From Panacagrimonas sp046594215 (GTDB taxonomy: Bacteria > Pseudomonadota > Gammaproteobacteria > Nevskiales > Nevskiaceae), in the NCBI GenBank assembly GCA_046594215.1, contig JBKJPX010000048.1, positions 1 to 64,000 of the forward strand: 64,000 bases of DNA. The letters run 5' to 3'. The first letter of the stretch is position 1; every line of letters starts with the position of its first letter. A program made the translations under genes and the position numbers. The notes beneath the pieces are model-generated. The model ran no database searches. It was not told the origin of the DNA and saw only the letters and a program-made list of their open reading frames with translations. This document shows, piece after piece, positions 15,376 through 24,278 of this stretch.

Positions 15376-16314
15376 ATGAAAATCGCGATCGTGGGAACGG
15401 GCGGCGTCGGCGGTTACTTCGGATCGCGCCTCGCGCTGGCGGGACACGAGGTCCACTTCATCGCGCGCGGCGCGCACCTTGCGGCGATGAACCGCGACGG
15501 GCTGCGGGTCAACAGTGCGCTGGGCGACATGCTGGTGAAACCCGTGAAGGCGACGTCCGATCCCAAGACGGTCGGCCCGGTCGATGTCGTGCTGGTCGCC
15601 GTGAAGCTGTGGGACACCGAGGCGGCGGCCGAATCGGTCAAACCGCTGGTGGGGCCGGACACCGCGGTGATCTCGCTGCAGAACGGTGTGGAGAAGGACG
15701 AAGTACTCGCGCGCTTCATCGACAAGCGCAATCACCTGGGCGGCGTGTGCTACATCGCGGCCGCCATCGGCGAGCCGGGTGTCATCGAGCATTCCGGAAA
15801 GATGGCGCGCATCACCTTCGGCGAGATGGATGGCAAGGCATCACCGCGCGCGCTGGCGTTCCAGAAGGCGCTCACCGATGCGCAGGTCATGGTCGAACTC
15901 AGCACCGACATCCAGCGCGAGATCTGGGAGAAGTTCGTCTTTCTCGTCGGCCTGAGTTCGACGACCACGCTCGTGCGCCAGCCCATCGGTCCGATCCGCG
16001 CTGATGCGGACCTGCGCGCGATGCTGCTAGAGACCATGCGCGAAACCGTGAATGTCGGCATCGCCAAGGGCGTGCGGCTGGATCCCGGTTATGCACAGAA
16101 GCGCCTGGAATTCTGCGACACCATTCCGGCGACGATGATGTCGTCGATGCAGGTGGACCTGAGCCGCGGAAACCGCCTTGAACTCGATTGGCTGTGCGGC
16201 GCCGTGGTGCGCTTCGGACGCGATCTCAAGGTCCCCACGCCGGTCAATGGCGTCACCTACGCCGCGCTCAAGCTCTACGCAGGAGGCCGGGCGGCGGTCG
16301 AGGCTCCGAAATGA
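15376..16314 (+). CDS. Ketopantoate reductase (ApbA/PanE) family protein
   Basis: A 312-residue NADP-dependent reductase: Rossmann motif MKIAIVGTGGVGGYFGSRLA at the N-terminus and the C-terminal helical domain with KFVFLVGLSSTTTL. PanE itself makes pantoate; isolated members in catabolic operons reduce or oxidise other 2-oxo or 2-hydroxy acids. The ATG at 15376 is chosen because the Rossmann strand starts there. The stop overlaps the next gene's ATG (ATGA at 16311-16314), so it is coupled to the racemase-like gene, and both probably act on the same 2-hydroxy/2-oxo acid. Confidence 0.82.
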   Translation: MKIAIVGTGGVGGYFGSRLALAGHEVHFIARGAHLAAMNRDGLRVNSALGDMLVKPVKATSDPKTVGPVDVVLVAVKLWDTEAAAESVKPLVGPDTAVISLQNGVEKDEVLARFIDKRNHLGGVCYIAAAIGEPGVIEHSGKMARITFGEMDGKASPRALAFQKALTDAQVMVELSTDIQREIWEKFVFLVGLSSTTTLVRQPIGPIRADADLRAMLLETMRETVNVGIAKGVRLDPGYAQKRLEFCDTIPATMMSSMQVDLSRGNRLELDWLCGAVVRFGRDLKVPTPVNGVTYAALKLYAGGRAAVEAPK

Positions 16315-17423
16315 AATCCGCGGTCACGTCGACGGCAGGCACGGCGCCCCGGATTCGCAACATCCGGACGCGCGCCGTCAGCTCGCCGATGCGAAGGCCG
16401 CTGCGCACCAGCGTGGGCGCGGTCATCGCCGCACCGCTGGTGCTGATCGACCTGGAGACCGAAGAGGGCATCACCGGCCACGCCTATATCTTCTCGTACG
16501 TGGCTTCCATCTCGCGCCACCTGCGCGGCCTGGTCGCCGACATCGCGGAACAGATCAAGGGCGATCGCGTGGTCCCGTTCGAGATCGGGCGAAAGGCGGC
16601 GCGGCCTTACCAGCTGCTCGGGGTGCCTGGGCTCGTGAGTGTTGCGCTTGCGGGAATCGACGTGGCCTGCTGGGACGTGGTGGCGAAGGCGGCCAAGCTG
16701 CCATTGGCTTGCATGCTCGGCGGCGACCTGACACCCATCAAGGCCTACAACAGCAATGGCCTGGGCATCATGCCGGCGGCCGAGGCCGCGGACGAGGCCG
16801 AGCAGCTGCTCGAAGGATTCACCGCAATCAAGGTGCGTCTCGGCAATCCGACCTTGGAGCGTGATCTCGAGACCGTGCGCGCTATCCGCAAGCGAATCCC
16901 CTCGGGCGCGATCCTGATGAGCGACTACAACCACTGCCTGACGGTGACCGAGGCCATCCGTCGCGGAAGGGCGCTCGATTCCGAGGGGCTGTACTGGATC
17001 GAGGAGCCGACCACGCACGACGATTTCGCAGGCAACGCGCGCGTGACGCAGGCGCTCACGACACCGGTGCAGCTGGGCGAGAACTTCATCGGTGTACCGC
17101 AGATGGCGACGGCCGTGGCCGCGGGAGCGAGCGACTACGTGATGCCCGACCTGCAACGCATTGGCGGGGTCAGCGGCTGGCTCAGCGCAGCGGGTGTGGC
17201 GGAAGGGCGCGGCATCGAAATGTCCTCGCACCTGTTCGCCGAGGTCAGCGCGCATCTGCTGGCGGTCACGCCCACTCGGCACTGGATCGAGTACGTCGAC
17301 TGGGCGGACGCGATCCTGCAGGAGCCGCTGATGGTGAAGGACGGCTGCATCGCGCCGTCCGATCGTCCAGGCGTTGGCCTGGCCTGGAACGAGGACGCGG
17401 TGCGCCGGCACCAGGTCGACTGA
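16311..17423 (+). CDS. Mandelate racemase homologue with Lys166 replaced by Arg
   Basis: A 370-residue enolase-superfamily protein in exact register with mandelate racemase. K174 corresponds to Lys164. Metal ligands D205, E231 and E257 match 195/221/247. The dyad D280/H307 matches 270/297, and E327 matches Glu317. The only change is R176 in AIKVRLG at the position of catalytic base Lys166. N-terminal (TSVGAVIAAPLVLIDLET) and C-terminal (MSSHLFAEVSAHLLAVTP) segments also resemble the racemase. It should bind a 2-hydroxyacid and Mg2+. Arg may give a slower racemase, a one-sided epimerase or a dehydratase. It sits between a PanE-like reductase and aldA. Confidence 0.85.
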   Translation: MKSAVTSTAGTAPRIRNIRTRAVSSPMRRPLRTSVGAVIAAPLVLIDLETEEGITGHAYIFSYVASISRHLRGLVADIAEQIKGDRVVPFEIGRKAARPYQLLGVPGLVSVALAGIDVACWDVVAKAAKLPLACMLGGDLTPIKAYNSNGLGIMPAAEAADEAEQLLEGFTAIKVRLGNPTLERDLETVRAIRKRIPSGAILMSDYNHCLTVTEAIRRGRALDSEGLYWIEEPTTHDDFAGNARVTQALTTPVQLGENFIGVPQMATAVAAGASDYVMPDLQRIGGVSGWLSAAGVAEGRGIEMSSHLFAEVSAHLLAVTPTRHWIEYVDWADAILQEPLMVKDGCIAPSDRPGVGLAWNEDAVRRHQVD

Positions 17424-17448
17424 ATCCACGAAAGGCCCTGGCTCGCGA

Positions 17449-17460
17449 TCGATCGATCGA
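17449..17460. repeat. 12-bp ATCG palindrome upstream of aldA
   Basis: TCGATCGATCGA is a perfect palindrome in the 101-base gap between the racemase-like gene and aldA. It might be a protein site or a simple repeat; no function can be assigned. Confidence 0.4.
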
Positions 17461-17524
17461 AACAAATCAAAGCAAGACCTGCGGACCCTACCGCACCCTG
17501 ACCTGGCGACCTGGAGAGAAACAA

Positions 17525-18976
17525 ATGATGAAAACCTACGGCAATTTTATCGATGGACGTTTCACCGAGGGTTCCCGGCAGGAATCCATCGCCGTCCTCA
17601 ATCCGGCGACCGAGGCGCAGGTCTCCACCGTGCCGAACAGCGGCGAAGCCGAGGTGCGCGAGGCCATCGGCGCCGCGAGCAAGGCGCAGGCCGCGTGGGC
17701 GCGCAAGCCGGCCATCGAGCGGGCGGGTTACCTGCACAAGATCGCGAATCTTCTGCGCGCCAACATCGAGCCGCTCGCGCGCGTGATCACCGAGGAGCAG
17801 GGCAAGCCTCTGGGGCTGGCTCGCGTCGAGGTCGGGTTTGCCGCCGAGTACCTCGATTACACCGCGCAGTGGGCGCGCCGCATCGAGGGCGAGATCATCA
17901 CCAGCGATCGCGCGAACGAAAACATCTTCCTGTTCCGCAAGCCGATCGGCGTCATCGCCGGAATCCTTCCGTGGAATTTTCCGTTCTTCCTGGTTGCGCG
18001 GAAGATGGCGCCGGCCTTGATCACGGGCAGCACGGTCGTCATCAAGCCGAGCGAGGAGACGCCGAACAACGCGCTGGAGTTCGCGAGGATAGTGGCCGAA
18101 AGCGGGCTGCCTGCGGGCGTTTTCAACGTCGTGACCGGCACCGGTGCCGCGGGCAAGGCCCTGAGCTCTGATCCTCGCGTGGGCATGATCACCTTCACCG
18201 GCAGCGTCGAGACCGGCTCGCGCATCATGGCCGCGGCCGCCGCCAACATCACGAAGGTGAACCTGGAACTGGGCGGCAAGGCCCCGGCCATCGTGCTGCA
18301 CGATGCCGACATGGACCTTGCCGTGGAGGCGGTGAAGAACTCGCGTGTCGTCAACAGCGGGCAGGTGTGCAACTGCGCCGAGCGCGTCTACGTCGATCGC
18401 CGCGTCGCCGACGAATTCACCACCAAGCTGTCCGCCGCGATGAGCAAGCTGAGCTTTGGCAATCCGCTCGAGAACGAGGCGGTCGACATGGGCCCGCTGA
18501 TCAACCGCCAGGGCTTCGAGAAAGTCTCGAACCTGGTCGAGAGCGCCAAGCGCGCCGGCGCGACCGCCGTCACTGGCGGCAAGCGCGGCCAGAGCAAGGC
18601 CGGCTACTACTACGAGCCCACCGTGATGGCCGACTGCAAGCACGAGATGGAGATCGTGACCAAGGAGATCTTCGGACCGGTCGTGCCGGTCGTGGTCATC
18701 GACGGACTCGAGCAGGGCATCGCGTACGCCAACGATTCCGAGCTGGGCCTGACCTCGTCGATCTACACCCGCAACATCAACTCGGCGATGCATGCGTGCA
18801 GCGAACTGAAGTTCGGCGAGACCTACATCAACCGCGAGAACTTCGAAGCGCTGCAAGGGTTCCACGCGGGCTGGCGCAAGTCCGGTATCGGCGGGACCGA
18901 CGGCAAGCACGGCTTGTACGAGTTCATGCAGACGCAGGTCGTGTACCTGCAGCACGCGATCACGCCGGGAAGCTGA
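17525..18976 (+). CDS. aldA: AldA-type lactaldehyde/glycolaldehyde dehydrogenase
   Basis: A 483-residue NAD-dependent aldehyde dehydrogenase. Motifs: ILPWNFPFFLVARKMAPAL, IKPSEETPNNA, catalytic Glu in LELGGKAPAIV and catalytic Cys in VNSGQVCNCAERVYV. The C-terminal stretch KFGETYINRENFEALQGFHAGWRKSGIGG is nearly identical to what I know of E. coli AldA, which oxidises L-lactaldehyde and glycolaldehyde to the 2-hydroxyacids. GGAGAG precedes ATGATG. In this operon it would supply a 2-hydroxyacid to the racemase and flavin oxidase. Confidence 0.92.
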   Translation: MMKTYGNFIDGRFTEGSRQESIAVLNPATEAQVSTVPNSGEAEVREAIGAASKAQAAWARKPAIERAGYLHKIANLLRANIEPLARVITEEQGKPLGLARVEVGFAAEYLDYTAQWARRIEGEIITSDRANENIFLFRKPIGVIAGILPWNFPFFLVARKMAPALITGSTVVIKPSEETPNNALEFARIVAESGLPAGVFNVVTGTGAAGKALSSDPRVGMITFTGSVETGSRIMAAAAANITKVNLELGGKAPAIVLHDADMDLAVEAVKNSRVVNSGQVCNCAERVYVDRRVADEFTTKLSAAMSKLSFGNPLENEAVDMGPLINRQGFEKVSNLVESAKRAGATAVTGGKRGQSKAGYYYEPTVMADCKHEMEIVTKEIFGPVVPVVVIDGLEQGIAYANDSELGLTSSIYTRNINSAMHACSELKFGETYINRENFEALQGFHAGWRKSGIGGTDGKHGLYEFMQTQVVYLQHAITPGS

Positions 18977-19067
18977 AAGACCTTGCATTCACCCGAGCGC
19001 GCGGAGGCCATGCAGCTCCTCGCGCCGTATTCCAACGGCATCAGCCGACCAGCAGGAGGACCTCCCC

Positions 19068-19391
19068 ATGTACTACGCACTCAATCTCTTCGACTTCCGC
19101 GAGCAGGAAACCTATCGCCAGTACATGCGGGTCGCAGGCCCCATCGTTGAGGGCGAGCTGGGCGGAAAGCTCGTCTGCATGGGCAAGCGCATCGACTCGC
19201 CCCAGGACTTCCCGGGCTCCACCATCGGAGGTGGCCAGCAGTGGATGGTGATCGCGATGTATCCCACGGAGGACGGCCCCAAGCGCCTCTACGACCATCC
19301 CAAATACCAGGCGGTAAAGGAACTGCGCGACCGCGGCACAAAGAATTACGTCTGGGCTTATTACAAGAAGGCGGACGTGCTCACCGAGTAG
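19068..19391 (+). CDS. Small conserved hypothetical, possible dimeric alpha-beta barrel (DUF1330-like)
   Basis: A 107-residue soluble protein, MYYALNLFDFREQETYRQYM onward, with a beta-alpha-beta pattern and QQWMVIAMYPTEDG, reminiscent of DUF1330 and other ferredoxin-like dimeric barrels. A strong ribosome site (AGGAGGA) precedes the ATG. Its place inside the catabolic operon suggests a small accessory enzyme, isomerase or lyase. The exact family is not certain. Confidence 0.6.
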   Translation: MYYALNLFDFREQETYRQYMRVAGPIVEGELGGKLVCMGKRIDSPQDFPGSTIGGGQQWMVIAMYPTEDGPKRLYDHPKYQAVKELRDRGTKNYVWAYYKKADVLTE

Positions 19392-19454
19392 CAGACGGGC
19401 GCCTGTCGAGGCGCCGCACGATTTGTCGCGCCACCTTCTTGTCGGAGAAGTCCC

Positions 19455-20285
19455 ATGGGTGCAAGAACGATCGTTGCCAACGGTCTGAACCATCACGTCC
19501 TGGACGTAGGCGAGGGCCCGCCGGTGCTGCTGCTGCACGGCTTTCCCGACTCGTCGGAGATCTGGCGCCACCAGGTTCCCGCGCTGGTCGCGGCCGGATT
19601 TCGCGCGGTCGTTCCCGATCTGCGCGGGTTCGGGAAGACGGACATCCCGGACGGGCTTTCCGGCTACGCGCTGCCCCGCGTCCTGGAAGACCTCGTCGCC
19701 ATCCTCGATCAGCTCGACATCGCGCGACCGCATCTGGTCTGCCATGACTGGGGCGCGATCGTCGGCTGGACCTTTGCCTCGACGATGTCCGCGCGGGTCG
19801 ATCGCTTTGCCGCGCTCTGCGTGGGCCATCCCAACGCCTTCTTCAAGGGCGGCATCGAACAACTCAAGCACTTCTGGTACATCCTGCTTTTTCATCACGA
19901 GGGTCTTGCCGAAGAAGCGCTCACGCGAGACGACTGGGCGCTTTTCCGGCAGTGGTGTCAGGGACATCCGGACACCGACCTGTTCATCGCCGACCTCGCG
20001 CGACCCGGCCGTCTCACCGCGGCACTGAACTGGTATCGCGTCAACCTGCCGGCCGAGGTGCTGTTCCGTCCGTTTGCGCCGCTGCCGAAGGTGCGTGCGC
20101 CGACGCTCGCGATCTGGTCAACCGGCGACGATTACCTCGTCGAAGGTCCCTTGCTCAATTCCGGCGAGTACGTCGAAGGGTCCTGGCGCTATGAACGGAT
20201 CGAGGCGGCGAGCCATTTCGTGCAGGTCGACGAACCCGCCGCCGTGAACCGGCTGATCCTCGAACACCTGCGCGGGACGGACTGA
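19455..20285 (+). CDS. Alpha/beta hydrolase, epoxide hydrolase type
   Basis: A 276-residue hydrolase with Asp98 as nucleophile in LVCHDWGAIVGW, HGFPDSSEIWRHQ as oxyanion segment, a candidate acid in STGDDYLVE and His254 in AASHFVQVDEP. HDWG with Trp after the nucleophile is shared by soluble epoxide hydrolases and haloalkane dehalogenases. It lies two genes before the halohydrin-dehalogenase-like gene, so epoxide opening is the favoured role. Confidence 0.82.
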   Translation: MGARTIVANGLNHHVLDVGEGPPVLLLHGFPDSSEIWRHQVPALVAAGFRAVVPDLRGFGKTDIPDGLSGYALPRVLEDLVAILDQLDIARPHLVCHDWGAIVGWTFASTMSARVDRFAALCVGHPNAFFKGGIEQLKHFWYILLFHHEGLAEEALTRDDWALFRQWCQGHPDTDLFIADLARPGRLTAALNWYRVNLPAEVLFRPFAPLPKVRAPTLAIWSTGDDYLVEGPLLNSGEYVEGSWRYERIEAASHFVQVDEPAAVNRLILEHLRGTD

Positions 20286-20323
20286 ACTGGCCTCGCCGAC
20301 CTCAATTCCACCCGGAAACCACC

Positions 20324-21136
20324 ATGCCCCAGCTCACATTGGCTGAATACGCGCGCGGCCTGCACAACGTCGAACTGTCTCGCGACGACGGCGTTCTCGA
20401 ACTGCGCCTGCATACCGAGGGTGCGGACTTCACGTGGAGCGCTGGCGCGCTGCAGGAGCTGTCGTGCCTGTTCTCGCAGATCTCACAGGATCGAGAGAAT
20501 CGCTGCCTGATCATCACCGGCACGGGCGACTCGTTCTGTGCCGACATGGATCGCCGCGGTGGGCCCGGCGGCGTGAAGGTTTCCGGCACCGCCGAGCCGC
20601 CCGCTGCACCTGTGGGCATTCCGCCGCCGGTGTGGGACATGATCTATTCGCATGCCAAGCAGCTGCATACGAACCTCCTGAACATCGAGGTGCCCGTGAT
20701 CGCAGCGGTCAATGGCCCTGCCTTGATCCGCGCCGACATCGCGCTGCTCAGCGACATCGTGCTGGCGTCCGAAAACGCGGAATTCCAGGACGCGCCGCAC
20801 TTCGCCAACGGCGTGGTGCCGGGCGACGGCGTGCACCTGCTATGGCCGCTGCTGCTCGGCCCCAATCGCGGCCGCTACTTCCTGCTTACCGGCCAGCGCT
20901 TGTCCGCGGCGCAGGCGCTCGAGTGGGGCGTCGTGTCGGAAGTCCTGCCGCGAGAGCAACTGATGGCGCGCGCGCGTGAACTTGCCCGCGGGATCGCCGC
21001 GCAGCCGGTGCTCACCACCCGATACGCGCGCGTTGCCCTGACGCAAAGCCTGCGGGTTCTGATGGCGCAGCAGCTCGGTCACGGTCTCGCGCTGGAAGGC
21101 CTGGCCGCGGGAGCCTTCTGGCCGGGAGCCCGATGA
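20324..21136 (+). CDS. Crotonase-fold 6-oxocamphor hydrolase-like protein, copy 1
   Basis: A 270-residue crotonase-superfamily protein. It resembles 6-oxocamphor hydrolase, which cleaves a cyclic beta-diketone without CoA, through NIEVPVIAAVNGP, FQDAPHFANGVVPGDG and GPNRGRYFLLTGQ. H159 and D168 keep the 9-residue spacing of that enzyme's His145 and Asp154, but the position of His122 is Arg136. It is paralogous to the gene at 27818, and even the bases before the ATG (CCGGAAACC) are shared. The call as retro-Claisenase is by similarity from memory; an enoyl-CoA hydratase cannot be excluded. Confidence 0.72.
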   Translation: MPQLTLAEYARGLHNVELSRDDGVLELRLHTEGADFTWSAGALQELSCLFSQISQDRENRCLIITGTGDSFCADMDRRGGPGGVKVSGTAEPPAAPVGIPPPVWDMIYSHAKQLHTNLLNIEVPVIAAVNGPALIRADIALLSDIVLASENAEFQDAPHFANGVVPGDGVHLLWPLLLGPNRGRYFLLTGQRLSAAQALEWGVVSEVLPREQLMARARELARGIAAQPVLTTRYARVALTQSLRVLMAQQLGHGLALEGLAAGAFWPGAR

Positions 21137-21219
21137 ATGCATGAACCTCAGGCGCGGTCGCTGGCGCGCGCCTGAGGAGAGCGGTTTTCTTTTTCCAAGC
21201 ATCACCCGAGGAGAACGAC

Positions 21220-22008
21220 ATGAGACTCGACGGAAAGGTCACGCTGATCACCGGTGTATCCGAATACATGGGACCTGCCTTCACCAGGGTCTTCACCCAG
21301 GCCGGCGCCATCGTCTGCGTGCAGGACAAGGATGCCGGCGCGGCGGAACCACACGCCAAGATCGCCTCGAGGAACAAGGGTGGTGGCGAGGTCCTGATCG
21401 CGGATCTCACCGATCCGCGCGCGGTGGCCGCGATGTTCCAGCGCATCGACGCGACGTTCGGCCGCCTCGACATCCTGGTCAATAATCACAGCATCGTGAA
21501 GTCCATCCCTTTCGACGACATCGACGATGCCGCGGTGGACGAAATGTTCGCCGAGAACTTCTTCTCGTTCAGCCGGGTGACCCGCGAGGCCGTCAAGCGC
21601 ATGAAGCGCCAGGGTGGCGGCAAGATCGTGTCGATCACCTCGCTCGTGGGCATCACCGGCGCCGCCACCATGCTGACGCCCGTTGTCGATGCGCTACCAC
21701 CGGCCTACCTGTCGGTGTACGGCGCCTCGCGAGGGGCGCAGAACAGCTGGACCAAGGCGATCGGCCTGGAGTTGGCGCCGTTCAACATCAACGTGAACGC
21801 CATCGCGCAGGAGAACGTCGACAACAACCTCATGCGCGCCGCCGCTGGCAACACCGAGGCCGGATGGGCCAAGCTGATCAGCCGAATGCCGGGACTCAAG
21901 ATCGTCAAGGGCGAGGAGTCGGCCCAGCTGGGCGTGTTCCTGTGCTCGGACCTCTCCGAATCCTTCTATGGCCAGGTCATCCCGCTGTCGGGAGGCGTCT
22001 ATCGCTGA
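21220..22008 (+). CDS. SDR-fold protein with halohydrin dehalogenase signature
   Basis: A 262-residue Rossmann protein that departs from ordinary SDRs at each key motif. TGxxxGxG is replaced by TGVSEYMG (T11-x4-Y16-x-G18), the T-x4-[FY]-x-G motif of halohydrin dehalogenases. YxxxK is YGASR (Y167, R171), giving the Ser-Tyr-Arg triad of those enzymes with S141 as the likely Ser. NNAG is NNHS. The gap S141-Y167 is 25 residues rather than 12, through an insertion (about 150-162). Halohydrin dehalogenases interconvert vicinal halohydrins and epoxides and add nucleophiles such as azide, cyanide or nitrite to epoxides, without NAD. Epoxide hydrolase-like genes nearby support this. A divergent oxidoreductase is the alternative. 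Confidence 0.65.
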   Translation: MRLDGKVTLITGVSEYMGPAFTRVFTQAGAIVCVQDKDAGAAEPHAKIASRNKGGGEVLIADLTDPRAVAAMFQRIDATFGRLDILVNNHSIVKSIPFDDIDDAAVDEMFAENFFSFSRVTREAVKRMKRQGGGKIVSITSLVGITGAATMLTPVVDALPPAYLSVYGASRGAQNSWTKAIGLELAPFNINVNAIAQENVDNNLMRAAAGNTEAGWAKLISRMPGLKIVKGEESAQLGVFLCSDLSESFYGQVIPLSGGVYR

Positions 22009-22049
22009 ATGAGGAACAGGGACGGTCGTAAGCCGGCTTCTTTTTTAGA

Positions 22050-22065
22050 CATCAGACCACTGATG
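22050..22065. promoter_or_regulatory. Candidate operator upstream of the PQQ dehydrogenase
   Basis: CATCAG-ACCA-CTGATG is a perfect 6-4-6 inverted repeat in the gap between the SDR-like gene and the PQQ dehydrogenase, about 83 bases before its start. Half-sites CATCAG/CTGATG resemble the CATC/GATG halves of the palindromes beside gntR, with wider spacing. It could be a site of the same regulator. Confidence 0.5.
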
Positions 22066-22147
22066 ACCCGCTCGATGACGGGGACGGTTCAGGCGGGCGA
22101 ATGGCAATCGATCCCGGCTCTCGCCGGGACGCTCGGAGGCAAGGGAC

Positions 22148-23917
22148 ATGAAGAAAGCACTCGTTGTGGCTGCATGCATCGGTCTGCCGATGGCCGCCTG
22201 GGCGGCGCCCGCGCCCTCGACCTCGGACCTCGAGGCAGACCCCGGAACGCCGGGGGACATCGTCACCTACGGCGGCTACGACCTGCAGCGGCACAGTTCG
22301 CTGACGCAGATCAACCGGCAGACCGTCCGCAGGCTGGTTCCCGTCTGGAACCTCAGCCTGTCGAACAACTTCCCCCAGGAGACCCAGCCGCTGCTGGTGG
22401 ACGGCGTGATGTACGCCACCACCACCGATGCCACGGTGGCGATCGACGCCATCAGCGGAAAGCAGATCTGGCGTGCGCCGGTAACGCTGCCGCAGGACGT
22501 CTACGCGGTGACCTGCTGTGGCTCGCACAACCGGGGCGCCGCGGCGTACCAGGGCATGCTGTTCCGCGGCACCCTGGATGCCCACGTCATCGCGCTGGAC
22601 ATGAAGACCGGGCGGCAGCTGTGGCGCGCCGAGGTGGCCGACTACAAGCAAGGCTATTCGGTGACCGGTGCACCGCTGGTGGCCAACGGCGTGGTGATCA
22701 CCGGCATGTCCGGCGGCGAGTACGGCACGCGGGGATTCCTCGACGGTTGGGACCCCAAGACCGGCAAGCGCTTGTGGCGGCGCTACACCACGGCCGGTCC
22801 CGATGAGGCCGGCGGGGATACCTGGTACCAGGAGACCTACCTGCACGGCGGCGGCCCGACCTGGCTGACCGGCTCCTACGATCCGGAGCTGGACCTCGTC
22901 TACTGGGGCGTGGGCAACGGCGGGCCTTGGAATCCGAGCGCGCGCAATCCCGACGGCAAGCCTCGTGACAATCTCTACATCGGCTCGGTGATCGCGATGC
23001 GGCCGCGCACGGGAGAGATCGTCTGGCACTACCAGTTCTCGCCCAACGATCCCTACGACTACGACGGCGTCAACGAGCTGGTGCTGGCGGAGCTGAACAT
23101 CGAAGGCGCGCCGCGCAAGGTGGTGATGCAGGCCAACCGCAACGGCTTCTTCTACGTGCTGGATCGCAAGACCGGGAGGTTGCTGGCGGCCAATCCCTTC
23201 GTCGACCGCATCAACTGGGCGAAGGGCATCGACCTCAAGACCGGCCGGCCGATCGACAGCGAAGTCACCACCTTGATCCGCGGATCGCTCGAGATGAAGA
23301 CGGCGGTGGAGATCTCGCCCTCGTGCCTGGGCGGCAAGAACTGGTCCCCGATGTCGTATTCGCAGAAGGAAGGCCTGGTGTTCGCCAACACCCTGGACAT
23401 CAGCTTTCCGTATCGGACCGAAGCGCCCAAGCTAAAACCCGGCTCCTTCTACCTGGGCATGGACCTGACCGTGTTCCATCTTCCCGAGAACAAGAACGGC
23501 GGGTACCTCAAGGCCATCGATCCGCTCACTGGCGTGTCGAAATGGCAGGTGCCGCTCGGCGTGCCCAACCTCGGCGGGGTGCTGAGCAGTGACGGCGGCC
23601 TGGTGTTCACCGGGGCGATGACCGGCGAGTTCATGGCTTACGACAGCAGCAACGGTCGCAAGCTCTGGCAGTTCCAGGCCGGTTCCGGTGTCATCGGTAT
23701 CCCGGTGACCTGGGAGCGCGGGGGCCGTCAGTACGTCACCGTGGCCAGCGGCATCGGCGGGGTGTACGCGCTCTACGGTGCGGACGAGCGGCTCAACAAC
23801 GTGCCCGCAGGCGGATCGCTGTGGACGTTCGCCCTGTACGAGGAGCCCGCAGCGCCGGCGGAAGAAAAAGCAGGGGCGGCGGCATCGCTCGACGGCGCGC
23901 GGGCGGGGAACCCCTGA
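22148..23917 (+). CDS. PQQ-dependent alcohol dehydrogenase, lanthanide-type signature
   Basis: A 589-residue periplasmic quinoprotein with a signal peptide (MKKALVVAACIGLPMAAWAA) and eight-bladed propeller repeats such as TGKQIWR-type tryptophan docking motifs. The vicinal disulfide is C123-C124. Metal ligands: E191 (SGGEYG), N257 (GVGNGGPWN), catalytic D304 and D306 in PYDYDGVN. The extra Asp two residues after the catalytic Asp marks lanthanide-dependent enzymes such as XoxF and PedH. It oxidises alcohols and passes electrons to a cytochrome c, encoded next with a one-base stop/start overlap. No PQQ synthesis gene is in the window. Confidence 0.9.
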   Translation: MKKALVVAACIGLPMAAWAAPAPSTSDLEADPGTPGDIVTYGGYDLQRHSSLTQINRQTVRRLVPVWNLSLSNNFPQETQPLLVDGVMYATTTDATVAIDAISGKQIWRAPVTLPQDVYAVTCCGSHNRGAAAYQGMLFRGTLDAHVIALDMKTGRQLWRAEVADYKQGYSVTGAPLVANGVVITGMSGGEYGTRGFLDGWDPKTGKRLWRRYTTAGPDEAGGDTWYQETYLHGGGPTWLTGSYDPELDLVYWGVGNGGPWNPSARNPDGKPRDNLYIGSVIAMRPRTGEIVWHYQFSPNDPYDYDGVNELVLAELNIEGAPRKVVMQANRNGFFYVLDRKTGRLLAANPFVDRINWAKGIDLKTGRPIDSEVTTLIRGSLEMKTAVEISPSCLGGKNWSPMSYSQKEGLVFANTLDISFPYRTEAPKLKPGSFYLGMDLTVFHLPENKNGGYLKAIDPLTGVSKWQVPLGVPNLGGVLSSDGGLVFTGAMTGEFMAYDSSNGRKLWQFQAGSGVIGIPVTWERGGRQYVTVASGIGGVYALYGADERLNNVPAGGSLWTFALYEEPAAPAEEKAGAAASLDGARAGNP

Positions 23918-24246
23918 TGATCCTGCGGTCCGCGACCGCCGTCGCTGTCCTTCTGCTGGTCGCCCAGGGCGCGATGGCCGCGCCCTCGGGCGAGGAGAGC
24001 GATGCGGTCGCGGCGGGTGACGACGTTTACCGTCACAACTGCGCGCGCTGCCACGGTTTTCGCATGACGAACCCGGCCAGCGGCGTGTTCGACCTGCGCA
24101 CATTCCCACGCGACGACCCGGCGCGGTTCACCGGTTCGGTGCGAGACGGCAAGGGCGCGATGCCGGCTTGGGGGGCAACCCTCAGCGCCGCCGAGATCGA
24201 ATCGGTGTGGCGCTACGTCTCTGCGGAGCCTGCAACCCAGCCCTGA
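23917..24246 (+). CDS. Periplasmic cytochrome c, electron acceptor of the PQQ dehydrogenase
   Basis: A 109-residue class I cytochrome: signal peptide (LRSATAVAVLLLVAQGAMAA), heme-binding CARCH (C42, C45, H46) and a likely axial Met82 in GAMPAWGATLS. The ATG overlaps the dehydrogenase stop (TGATG), so the pair is translationally coupled. It is convergent with the second PQQ dehydrogenase gene and could serve both. Confidence 0.88.
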   Translation: MILRSATAVAVLLLVAQGAMAAPSGEESDAVAAGDDVYRHNCARCHGFRMTNPASGVFDLRTFPRDDPARFTGSVRDGKGAMPAWGATLSAAEIESVWRYVSAEPATQP

Positions 24247-24278
24247 GTGAGGGGACGCTGCACCGCAGTGCCCGCTGC

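Noticed and set aside
13145..18976. Classical mandelate pathway (mdlABCD)
   Set aside because: Racemase, flavin oxidase and aldehyde dehydrogenase homologues are present, but there is no ThDP-dependent benzoylformate decarboxylase, the aldehyde dehydrogenase is AldA-like and the racemase base is altered.
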